This document shows positions 26,502 to 34,787 of a stretch of 64,000 bases of DNA, piece after piece. A program made the position numbers and the translations under genes. Below the pieces are notes generated by a model. It did no database searches and was not told where the DNA came from. It worked only from the letters and a program-made list of their open reading frames with translations. The first letter of the stretch is position 1. The number at the start of each line of letters is the position of its first letter. Origin of the DNA: CAZCEC01 sp964497615 (GTDB lineage: Bacteria; Chloroflexota; Anaerolineae; Anaerolineales; UBA6663); contig CAZCEC010000020.1 of the NCBI GenBank assembly GCA_964497615.1, positions 32,221-96,220 of the forward strand, given 5' to 3'.

Positions 26502-27553
26502 GCCGCGGACAGGTCCTCGAACCGGATATTGTCGTCGGCGCTCAGCGGTCGGGTCAGCCGCCGGCCCACGACGTTCTCCAGTTCATATGGCGGCAGCCCG
26601 TCGTTGGGCGACTTGATCGCCACATCGTCTCGCGTCAACACCTGCCCCGCCGGCAAGTCGCGCGCCGCCACCAGCTTCTTCGCCATCTTGTACAGCGGCT
26701 TGACCTCGCTCGGCAGCGGGCGCTTCACCCCGTCGCCCAGCGCCACCCGCGCCCGCTGCAAATCGCGCACCATGCGCCGCAGCCCGGAGTGCTCCAGCGA
26801 GAAGGCGTGGTCGGTGCCCTTCATCGAGCGGTTGAGCGTGTAATGTTTCTCCACCACGCGCGCCCCCAGCACATACCCCACCAGCGCCATCGCAATGCCG
26901 TTGTCGTGCCCCGACAGGCCCACCACCGCCTCCGGGAACTGCTCCCGAAAGGTCGTGATCACCCGCAGGTTCAACTCCTCGAAGGCCGCCGGGTAGCCCG
27001 CCGTGCATTGCAGCAGGCAGATCTGCGCGTTGATCGGCCGCACCGCCTCGTAGGCCCGGCGCACATCCGCCAGGGTGCCGCCGCCGGTGCTGATGATCAC
27101 GGGCTTCCCGAATGCGGCCACGTGCTTCAGCAGCGGCACGTTGCTCAGGTCGCCCGAGGCGATCTTGTAGGCTGGCATATCCAGCCGGGCCAGCAGGTCG
27201 GCGCTGGCAAAGTCGAAGGCCGTGGCGAACATGGTCAGCCCCAGCTCGGCGGCGTAGGCTTGCAGTTCGCGATACTCCGCCTCACCAAACTCCAGCGCCT
27301 CGCGATGCGCGCCATAGGTCACTCCAAAGCTGTTCTCGTGGTCGTACGGCTGGTCGTACATAGCGCGCGTGTACAGCGTGCGGTTGTCGCGCTTTTGCAG
27401 CTTGACCGCGTTCGCCCCACAGTCCTTCGCGCCGTGAAACAGGGCCTTCGCCGTTTCCACGCTGCCCTGGTGGTTATGCCCGATCTCGGCGATGACGTAG
27501 CAGTCGCTGTCGTCGCTAATGCTGGTATGGTCGATTGTGATTTGTCCGCTCAT
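26498..27553 (-). CDS. NeuB/SpsE-type nonulosonic acid synthase with SAF domain
   Basis: About 351 residues from the ATG at 27551-27553 (ATGA overlap with the methyltransferase stop). PEP-dependent aldol-type synthase: VIAEIGHNHQGSVETAK, NAVKLQKRDNRTLYT, ATAFDFASADLL, YKIASGDLSNVPLL, STGGG, GLSGHDNGIAMALV and VVEKHYTLNRSMKGTDHAFSLEH (metal and PEP ligands). A C-terminal SAF/antifreeze-like domain starts near residue 285 (AARDLPAGQVLTRDDVAIK). It forms a nine-carbon sugar acid from PEP and a six-carbon aldose or its phosphate. No NeuC/LegG/PseG-type epimerase is present in the window, and a KdsC-like phosphatase is adjacent. That fits a 9-phosphate (KDN- or SiaB-like) route better than NeuAc (inference). 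Confidence 0.85.
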   Translation of the reverse strand: MSGQITIDHTSISDDSDCYVIAEIGHNHQGSVETAKALFHGAKDCGANAVKLQKRDNRTLYTRAMYDQPYDHENSFGVTYGAHREALEFGEAEYRELQAYAAELGLTMFATAFDFASADLLARLDMPAYKIASGDLSNVPLLKHVAAFGKPVIISTGGGTLADVRRAYEAVRPINAQICLLQCTAGYPAAFEELNLRVITTFREQFPEAVVGLSGHDNGIAMALVGYVLGARVVEKHYTLNRSMKGTDHAFSLEHSGLRRMVRDLQRARVALGDGVKRPLPSEVKPLYKMAKKLVAARDLPAGQVLTRDDVAIKSPNDGLPPYELENVVGRRLTRPLSADDNIRFEDLSAA

Positions 27554-28347
27554 ATGCCCTCGGCCCGCTTTGCCATGACAAGCTGGCCTGTATGGACATA
27601 CCAGATGGCGCAATCACTGGACTGATTCACAAAGGTGTCCACTGCCAGTTTCATCCCTCGGCAGGTAGTGAATCCGTAGTCATCAACCACAATGCAGCCT
27701 CCTACCGCCAGCCGGGGCCAGAAGAATTCCAGCGCGGCCACGGCGGACTGATAAAGATCGACATCCAGATGGACCAGACCGAACCATCTGTCCGCCAGTC
27801 TGGGCGCCACCTCCGCGAATTCCCCCGGATGGATCTCAACGCTCTGAAACTCGGATAGATACTGCTGCACTGCGGGCAGACTGGTGTCCGCAAACGTGCC
27901 TGTCGTGTGCGGCCCATCCAACTCCGGCTCAATGACATCCGGGTGCCCGCTAAACGTGTCGATCACGTGCAGCGGCACTGCCAGCTCCCAATATTGCAGT
28001 GCGGCCGCGATGAACCAGGCCGACCCTCCCTGATAAGTGCCCACCTCTGCCGTCGCTAGGCGCAGGGCGCGGACATTGCGCACTGCGTGCCACAGCGTCA
28101 GCAGGCGGTTGAAATCCAGCAGCGTGCGGCCGTCACTGATCACCTGCTGTGCCAACTCGCAGAAACCCGGCTCCTGCCGGAAGTCGATCAGTTTGTGGCC
28201 GCTGGGCGCCAGGTATTTCGGTACTGTCACCATGTCCGGCGGAGTGTCCGCCGCTACCGTACTCACCGCCGGGCGCGCCCGCGTGACTTCATACCCCAAG
28301 CGCCGCGCCAGCGCCCGTATTGCGCGCCGTGCAAGATTCAATGCCAA
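27550..28347 (-). CDS. TylF/macrocin-type O-methyltransferase
   Basis: About 265 residues. TylF (macrocin O-methyltransferase) family motifs: AEVGTYQGGSAWFIAAAL (SAM site), FGLVHLDVDLYQSAVAALEF and GCIVVDDYGFTTCRGMKLA, with the metal-binding Asp residues. These enzymes methylate sugar hydroxyls in antibiotics and polysaccharides. Two TTG starts fit, at 28347 and 28341; an AGGTGAG lies just upstream and its spacing favours the one at 28341. The gene precedes the ABC-transporter pair and likely modifies the exported glycan (inference). No ATG is available nearby. Confidence 0.83.
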   Translation of the reverse strand: MALNLARRAIRALARRLGYEVTRARPAVSTVAADTPPDMVTVPKYLAPSGHKLIDFRQEPGFCELAQQVISDGRTLLDFNRLLTLWHAVRNVRALRLATAEVGTYQGGSAWFIAAALQYWELAVPLHVIDTFSGHPDVIEPELDGPHTTGTFADTSLPAVQQYLSEFQSVEIHPGEFAEVAPRLADRWFGLVHLDVDLYQSAVAALEFFWPRLAVGGCIVVDDYGFTTCRGMKLAVDTFVNQSSDCAIWYVHTGQLVMAKRAEGI

Positions 28348-28360
28348 CTCTCACCTGCTC

Positions 28361-29692
28361 CTATACCGAAGTCGTCTCGTATCGTGCCTGCTCTGTCCCA
28401 TGGGCCTCGTCGCTCGCGGCCGGGCCAAGATAGGTCGTGCGCCACGGCAGCAGCGGGCGCACCACCCCCGAGTAGTTCTCCGTGTAGTCGCCCCGCGCCG
28501 ACCGGCCCGTGATCGGATCGTATACGTGGAACACCAGCGCATCCTCCACGTACACATGCCGGAACTTGACTGACCGCGCCGTGAACATCGATACCGTCAG
28601 CCGGTAATCCGCCTCCGCCAGGAAATTCGGCGGGATTTCCACCACGGCTTCATAGCGGCCAGGCGCGCCATGCACCGTCTCCGTCTGCTGCATCGTGCTG
28701 AAGGCGCACACTTCGCGCGTGAACACCGACACATTGCACCGGAACTTCGCCCCCGGTTGCAGCACGTGATAACCCAGCCGGATGCGCAAGCGCTGTTCCA
28801 CGTTGGCCACCAGCGCCGGCTGGTCCTGGTCGTCGAGCAGGCTCACATCCGTCAACCGCACGGCTTCCGTGCCCGGCGCGCGCTCCAGATCATCCCAACG
28901 GCGCACTTCGCCCCCGCCGCTATGGCGGTTCATGTACTGGCCGATGATCAACTCAATCGCGCCGTCGGCCACGAGTGTGCCTCGCTCCAGCAACAGCGCG
29001 CGGTTGCACAGCCGCGTCAGGTTGGCCATATTGTGGCTGACAAATAACACCGTCCGGCCTTCCTTCGCCACCTCCCCCATCTTGCCCAGGCACTTGCGCT
29101 GGAACGACGCATCGCCGACGGCCAGCACTTCATCGACAATCAAGATCTCCGGCTCCAGGTGGGCAGCCACGGCAAACGCCAGCCGCACGTACATCCCGCT
29201 CGAATAGCGCTTGACCGGCGTGTCCAGAAACTTCTCCACCTCGGCAAACGCCACAATCTCGTCCAATTTGCGGCTGACCTCTTGCCGCCGCATCCCCAAG
29301 ATAACGCCGTTCAGATAGGTGTTCTCGCGCCCAGTCAACTCCGGATGGAAGCCCGACCCGACCTCCAACAGGGACCCCACTCGGCCGCTCAGCCGCGCCC
29401 GGCCCAAGGTCGGCTCGGTGATGCGCGCCAGAATCTTCAGCAGTGTGCTCTTCCCGGCGCCGTTTTGTCCAATGATCCCCAGCACCTCGCCCTGCGCCAC
29501 CTCAAATGACACCTCCCGCAGCGACCACAGCGTCTCCTCATCCGTTGGCGGGCGCGCCATCTGGCGCAGGTAGGCAAACGGCGAGCGCAGCGTCTGTGCT
29601 ACTGCCTCGCGGAACGTCTCCGCTGGCCGCTCGCGCGCGCCAATCCGATAGCGCTTGCTCAGCCCCTCCACTGTAATAATCGGCCGGGTCAT
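28361..29692 (-). CDS. wzt: Polysaccharide ABC exporter ATPase with C-terminal carbohydrate-binding domain
   Basis: About 443 residues from the ATG at 29690-29692, overlapping the permease stop as ATGA; the longer open frame is not used. ABC ATPase features: Walker A GIIGQNGAGKSTLLK (about 72-86), signature YSSGMYVRLAFA (about 163), Walker B ILIVDEVLAVGD (183-194) and switch His in SHNMANL (about 220). The C-terminal 170 residues form a Wzt_C-like beta domain (RLRIRLGYHVLQPGAKFRCN) that reads the finished polymer in Wzm/Wzt O-antigen exporters. With the adjacent permease it should export the lipid-linked polysaccharide. Confidence 0.9.
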   Translation of the reverse strand: MTRPIITVEGLSKRYRIGARERPAETFREAVAQTLRSPFAYLRQMARPPTDEETLWSLREVSFEVAQGEVLGIIGQNGAGKSTLLKILARITEPTLGRARLSGRVGSLLEVGSGFHPELTGRENTYLNGVILGMRRQEVSRKLDEIVAFAEVEKFLDTPVKRYSSGMYVRLAFAVAAHLEPEILIVDEVLAVGDASFQRKCLGKMGEVAKEGRTVLFVSHNMANLTRLCNRALLLERGTLVADGAIELIIGQYMNRHSGGGEVRRWDDLERAPGTEAVRLTDVSLLDDQDQPALVANVEQRLRIRLGYHVLQPGAKFRCNVSVFTREVCAFSTMQQTETVHGAPGRYEAVVEIPPNFLAEADYRLTVSMFTARSVKFRHVYVEDALVFHVYDPITGRSARGDYTENYSGVVRPLLPWRTTYLGPAASDEAHGTEQARYETTSV

Positions 29693-30546
29693 GCAATGTC
29701 CACGATCGTGCGCTCCACGCGCTTGAACATATACAGGCCGCCCACCAGCACCGCCGCTGCCACCAGCGCCGCCGCCGCCAGCGTCCAATCCGGTGCATAG
29801 CCGCTGCCCAGCAGCGCCCAGCGAAACCCGTCGATCACGGCCGTCACCGGGTTCAGCCGGTACAGCCACAGCCACTCGGGAAACCGCGCCTCGATTAGGC
29901 TCATCGAGTACACCACCGGCGAGAGATACATCAGCACCCGCACCACGAACCCGACGATCTGGCCGAAGTCGCGGTAGCGCACGATGATGCCCGAAAACCA
30001 CAGCCCCAGCCCCAGCCCCATAGCGCCCATCACCGCCAGATACACCGGCAGCAGCACCACCCCCCACGTTGGCCGCGCCTGGTAGTACACCAGCATCAGC
30101 GCCAAGATAACCAGCGAGATCAGCAGGTCCACCAGGCTCGACAGCAACTGGGCCAGCGGGACGATGATCCGCGGAAAGTACACCTTGGAGATCAGGCTGA
30201 TGCTGCCTAGCAGGCTGTTGGTGCCCGCGCTCACAGCGTTGGAAAAGAAACCCCACGGCAGCAGCGCCACATACGTGAACACCGTATACGGCTGATCATC
30301 CGAGGGCAGCCGGGCGATCGAGCCGAAGATCAGCGAATACAGCACCATGCTCATCAGCGGCTGCAGCACGAACCACAGCGGCCCCAGCGCCGTCTGCCGG
30401 TAGCGCCCCTTCAGGTCGCGCCAGATCAGGAAGTACAGCAGGTCCCGGTACTCCCAGATCTCGCCCAGCTTCAGCGCCGCCCAGCCCCTCGTCGGCTGGA
30501 TGATGACTTCGTGCTCGGTCGGGTTCGGGCGGGTCAGGGTCGCCAT
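29689..30546 (-). CDS. wzm: Polysaccharide ABC exporter permease (Wzm/ABC-2 type)
   Basis: 285 residues, six predicted helices, preceded by the cytoplasmic IWEYRDLLYFLIWRDLKGRYRQTALGPLW stretch (start IWEYRDLLYFLIWRD) characteristic of Wzm/TagG-like permeases, and ending FKRVERTIVDIA. Other landmarks are TNSLLGSISLISKVYFPRII and LNPVTAVIDGFRWALLGSG. It forms the membrane channel with the neighbouring ATPase and would export the completed glycan across the cytoplasmic membrane. Its ATG at 30544-30546 lies seven bases from the stop of the preceding propeller gene. Confidence 0.91.
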   Translation of the reverse strand: MATLTRPNPTEHEVIIQPTRGWAALKLGEIWEYRDLLYFLIWRDLKGRYRQTALGPLWFVLQPLMSMVLYSLIFGSIARLPSDDQPYTVFTYVALLPWGFFSNAVSAGTNSLLGSISLISKVYFPRIIVPLAQLLSSLVDLLISLVILALMLVYYQARPTWGVVLLPVYLAVMGAMGLGLGLWFSGIIVRYRDFGQIVGFVVRVLMYLSPVVYSMSLIEARFPEWLWLYRLNPVTAVIDGFRWALLGSGYAPDWTLAAAALVAAAVLVGGLYMFKRVERTIVDIA

Positions 30547-30553
30547 GGGTCGT

Positions 30554-31928
30554 TCACTGGCGCCGGCGCGGCTTGATCACGAACAGCACCAGCACCACCA
30601 GCACCACCGGCGCCGCCCCGGCCGCCATCGTCAGGTAGCCCGTCGTCGAGATGGCGTTGACTGGCGGCGGCGGGCCGTAGTCCGGCAGCGGCGTGCTCGT
30701 CGGGGTCAGCACAGCCGTCGCCGTCGGCGGCGGCGGGGTGGCCGTTGGGTCGGGGGGCAGGGGGGCCGGCGTCGCGCCCTGCACCGGCAGCGTCCGCGTC
30801 GTGTACCAGATTTGCCGCCCCTCGGTCCAGAACAGCACATGGAGCTGGTTGCCCATCCCCAAAACCATCGCCGGATACTCGATCCACAGGCTGGGCGCGA
30901 TCGACTCCGACAGGCACTCGGGCGCGCTCCACGTCTCCCCCTCGCGGCTCAGGTACCACACGCACCCGCTGTCCGAGACGACCAGGTGCAGATTGCCGGC
31001 GCTGTCCACCGCCAGGTTCGGCGGGCCTTCCGAACCGCCCGTCCCGCCCGGCAGCACTACGCTCGGCTCGGCCCAGCTCACGCCGCCGTCTAGCGACTCT
31101 TGAAAGTACTTGTCGCTCGAACCCGCCGTGCCCGTCCAGGTCAGATACACCTCCTGATCGGGCCCCGTCACCACATTCGGCTGGTTGGTGTTCGGCCCCG
31201 CGATCCGCCGCGGGATGGACCACGTCAGCCCATCATCGGTGGACTGCGAGTAGAACAACCCTTGCGGCGGCCAGCCGTTGGGCAACTCATACTCCGCCCA
31301 CACCACGTGCAAGGTGCCGTCGCGGGCGACGGCCATGCGCAGCGCATCCGGCGCGCCGTTGGTGTTCACCGGGTCGCTCACCAACAGGGCTGGGTCCCAA
31401 ATCTCGGTTGCGGCGTTCAGCCGCTGGACATAGATTTCGTTCGACTCCGCCGCCCCATACGCCATCCACAGCGTGCCGTCGGGCGCGCTGGCCAGGCTGG
31501 CAAACGGATACCCGGTTTGCAGCCCCATCGGCCCATGCCACGCCTTGGCTGAGGCCTCCGGCGAACGGCCCGCCCAGGCATAGAAGTCGCCGTCCCACAA
31601 CAGGTTCAGGCCGTTGCTGGCCCCGGCGGCGATCAGTCCCGTCGTGTTGTTGTCCGTGATGAAGATGTCCACCGGCTGCCAATTGGGCTGGTCGAGCCGC
31701 GTGTGATAGATCTGCGTCGGCCCCANNNNNNNNNNGAAACGTCCAGAACCCGTGCACCTGCCCATACGCGTCCGCGACGAGCTGCGGCGCGGCCACCGGC
31801 CCGTTGCCTTGGAACACGATCACCGGCCGCGTCCAGCCGCCGTCCTGTGCGCCAGCCGGTCCCGTCCACCCAAACAGCGCTCCCAGGCCAGCCGCCAGCA
31901 GGCCCGCCAGCGCCCATCTGTTCCCCAT
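30554..31928 (-). CDS. Surface-anchored sialidase-like (Asp-box) protein, split by gap
   Basis: Probable length about 450 residues, but a 10-N gap (31726-31735) separates the first 66 residues from the rest in a different frame, so the gap is mis-sized. The ATG at 31926-31928 begins MGNRWALAGLLAAGLGALFG, a Sec signal ending ...AGAQ. Asp-box-like repeats STDDGLTWS and SLDGGVSWA, plus recurring LHVVW/LHVLF motifs, indicate a six- or seven-bladed propeller. A Thr/Pro-rich linker and a final helix (LTMAAGAAPVVLVVLVLFVI) with a KPRRRQ tail anchor it. I see no FRIP motif or catalytic Tyr/Glu that would prove sialidase activity. A glycan-binding or structural role is safer. Confidence 0.72.
31726..31735. 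other. Assembly gap (10 N)
   Basis: Ten Ns inside the Asp-box protein gene. Coding sequence continues on both sides in different frames, so the stated length is not the true one. Confidence 0.95.
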
Positions 31929-31974
31929 ACTTCGCACTCTTCCAGGCTGTCTCGTCACGCGCCGATCCTTGTTC

Positions 31975-34752
31975 CTAGCGCCGTGCGGCGCGTAGTCCAA
32001 TCAGGGCCACCACGAAGATCACGACCATCCCGGCCAGGATGCCGCCAATCCGCAGCCACAGATCGTTCGCTGCCGGCGCCTGCGGCTCCGTGTTGAAGTT
32101 GACTGTCGGTTCGGGAGTTGCGCTGGGCGCCGTGGTGGCGGTGATCGTGGGCGCCACCGTTGGCACAGGCGTAAACGTTGGCGCCGGCGCCACTTGCACG
32201 TCGGCCACCACCCGCTCCGTAAAGCCCAGCACGTGCAGCCCGCCGCCTGGGTTGGGCGAAGTCGTCACGCGGTAAAAGGCCGTCAGCCGGTTGGGCGGCA
32301 GCAGCAGCGCCAGGGCGCCCGTGGCCGCGTCTGTGTTGTAGCCCAGCGGAATGCTCTCGCTCACCTGCCAGGTAATGCCGTCCCACACCGACAGGAACAG
32401 CGCCGCCGAGCCTTGCGCCGTCGTCTCGATCCCCACCAGATAGACGGCTCCGGCCCCATCGCTCACCAGCCCCACCGACGGCGCGATCGTGCGCAGTCCG
32501 CCTACGTGCAGCGCGGTGGACCAGGTCTGGCCGCCATCCGGCGAAAACTGGTGGTACAGGCTGGGGACGCCGGCCTCGATCTCCATCCACACGCGGTGAA
32601 TTTCGTCCGGCCCCGCCGCCGCGATTCGCGCATAGCCGGCCTGGCCGCCGCTCACTTCCTCCGGCTCGGTCCACGTTTGGCCCCCGTCGTCCGACCGCAC
32701 GTAGTATACGCCCGCGCGCGTTTCCGCTGGCGGCAGGGCGCTCCGCACAAACACCACGTGCAGCCGGCCGGCCGCGTCCTGCGCCAATTGCGTATCGTGC
32801 ACCGCCGGCCAGTCCGCCTCGGCCGCCCCAAACACGCGCACCGGCTCGTTCCACGTCTCGCCCTGGTCGGCCGAGTCCACATAGTACACGCCCCGGTCCT
32901 CGTTCAGCGGGATCGTGTACACCACCCGCAGCACGCCATCCGGGCCAATGGCCATGGCCGGCGAGCCGCCCACCGTCCGCAGCGCCGGCAGCGAGCGCGG
33001 CGCCTGCCATCCCGAAGTCGAGGCCGCGTCGCGGGCGAAGGTCCGGCTGTATAGAATTTCGCCAGTCAGACCTCCGCTCCACACCGCATGGAGATACCCG
33101 TTGCCATCCGCCACGACCACCGGGCTGGCGGCAGGCCCGCCGCTGGCGCTGCGCATGATGTTGACGCCCTCGCCCCAGGTCGGGCCATCCCCGCGCGTGT
33201 AGTACAGCGTTGCCGCCTCGCCGCTGCCGGCCTCGCTCTGGGCCCACACCACGTGCATCCGGCCTTCCTCGTCATAGGTCACCGATGGGAACCCGGCCTC
33301 GGCGTTGGCCACCGAAAGCTGCACCGAGGGCGTCCAGGCCGTCCGCAGGGCCGGCAGCAAATCGGCCAGGTTGGTCTGGCTGGTCGTATACCAGATGTCG
33401 CCGCGCGGGTCGCAGCCCAGGGCCGCCACCTGCTCGCCCACCACTTGCAGGGTCAGGCAGTCCAGGCTGGACGGCCGGTTCGTCGTCGGGTTCACGAACC
33501 CGATGCGCGGCGTCCACGGCTCCGACCAGCGGCTGCCATCCCACAGCGCCACCGCGCTGCCCTGGCTCAAGGCGGCTTGCAGCAGCAGCCGGCCCTCGCT
33601 CAGCGCAAAGCTCCGCGCGCTCCGCAGACAGCCGGGCAGTGTTTCCAGCACCCGCTGGGGCGTCGTCCAGGCGCCGCTGGCGGCGTCGTAACGTTCCTGA
33701 TACAGGTCGCAGGTCCCGGCATCCTGCCACAGCCGCAATTGGCTGCTGCCGTCATCCAGCACCAGCAATTGCGCCCGCTGCGGGATCAGACCCGCGGTCG
33801 CGGCCTCCGCCGCGGCCAGCTTGGGCGCCTCAAACGTCAGCCCGCCATCCGCCGACCGGGACGTGAAGCTGGAGAAAAGCTGCGGATCGTCCCAGGTGAC
33901 GAACACTTCGCCCGTGCGGGTCGTCGCCAGATTGAGATGCGCCAGCTCATCCGGCAGCGTGCGGAAGTAAAGCGACGTGATGATAGCCCGCGCGTTCTCC
34001 CAATCCCGGCCGCCCGTTATCGACTGGCGGTAATACACGCCCGCCGGCAGCCCCGCGCTTTGCAGCCGCCGGATATAGGCCACGTGCAGGTTGCCGTCCG
34101 CGTCCAACTGCGCGTCCCAGGCATACGGCGCCGAGGCCACTTGCAGCCCAAACGTCCACACCGCCGACGCGCCCAGCCGCTGGTTGTTCTGCGAATACAT
34201 CACATTGCCGCGCTCGTCCATCCAGAAGGCGTGCAGAATGCCGTTATCATCGGCAAACAGGCGCAGGTCAACCGGCGGAGCGGGCGGGCTGTTGGGCCCG
34301 GCGGCCCGCGCGCCGAAGATGTTGGGCGCGCTCACCGGCAGCGACCAGCCCTGGCCTGGCAAGTAAAGGGCGAACTGCGTGCCCTCGAAGTTGTCCCACC
34401 ACAGGGCGTAATACTGGCCCGCCGCATCCGCCGCGATGACGGGATCGGTGGCCGCGCCCGATTGGCTCAGGTTGATCGGCTGCGCCCAGGTGCCATCGCT
34501 GATCGGGGCCGTGGCCGTGATCGGGTTGGCCGCGTCGGGTGTGGGCGTAAACGTCGGAAAGATCACTTCCACCGGCGTGAGGGTGGGGGGCGCCAGCGTG
34601 GCCGTCGGCGGCGCCAGGGTGGGCGCCTCCGGCGGCGCCGGGGTTTCCGTGCTGTCCTGCGCGAAGAGCGGCGGCGTGGCCGCCGGGCGGACCAAGGCAG
34701 CCGCCAGCGCGATGACCAGCGGGGCGATATGCAGCAACCGGTTTCTTAACAT
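31975..34752 (-). CDS. Large surface-anchored Asp-box propeller protein
   Basis: 925 residues, a sibling of the neighbouring downstream gene. N-terminal signal (HIAPLVIALAAALV), then a Thr/Pro-rich linker over about residues 35-75, a long all-beta body with four clear Asp-boxes (SADGGLTF, SADQGETW, SDDGGQTW, SPDGGQTW) and many LHVVW / LHAVW-type strands, a second TP-rich spacer and a C-terminal helix (LWLRIGGILAGMVVIFVVAL) ending RAARR. Probably two propellers displayed outside the cell. No sialidase catalytic set was recognised. Its place in a glycan operon suggests recognition or scaffolding of the exported polymer (inference). Confidence 0.75.
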   Translation of the reverse strand: MLRNRLLHIAPLVIALAAALVRPAATPPLFAQDSTETPAPPEAPTLAPPTATLAPPTLTPVEVIFPTFTPTPDAANPITATAPISDGTWAQPINLSQSGAATDPVIAADAAGQYYALWWDNFEGTQFALYLPGQGWSLPVSAPNIFGARAAGPNSPPAPPVDLRLFADDNGILHAFWMDERGNVMYSQNNQRLGASAVWTFGLQVASAPYAWDAQLDADGNLHVAYIRRLQSAGLPAGVYYRQSITGGRDWENARAIITSLYFRTLPDELAHLNLATTRTGEVFVTWDDPQLFSSFTSRSADGGLTFEAPKLAAAEAATAGLIPQRAQLLVLDDGSSQLRLWQDAGTCDLYQERYDAASGAWTTPQRVLETLPGCLRSARSFALSEGRLLLQAALSQGSAVALWDGSRWSEPWTPRIGFVNPTTNRPSSLDCLTLQVVGEQVAALGCDPRGDIWYTTSQTNLADLLPALRTAWTPSVQLSVANAEAGFPSVTYDEEGRMHVVWAQSEAGSGEAATLYYTRGDGPTWGEGVNIMRSASGGPAASPVVVADGNGYLHAVWSGGLTGEILYSRTFARDAASTSGWQAPRSLPALRTVGGSPAMAIGPDGVLRVVYTIPLNEDRGVYYVDSADQGETWNEPVRVFGAAEADWPAVHDTQLAQDAAGRLHVVFVRSALPPAETRAGVYYVRSDDGGQTWTEPEEVSGGQAGYARIAAAGPDEIHRVWMEIEAGVPSLYHQFSPDGGQTWSTALHVGGLRTIAPSVGLVSDGAGAVYLVGIETTAQGSAALFLSVWDGITWQVSESIPLGYNTDAATGALALLLPPNRLTAFYRVTTSPNPGGGLHVLGFTERVVADVQVAPAPTFTPVPTVAPTITATTAPSATPEPTVNFNTEPQAPAANDLWLRIGGILAGMVVIFVVALIGLRAARR

Positions 34753-34787
34753 GACGAGTTATTTCACCTATCTTGGGCGCTGGCGGC

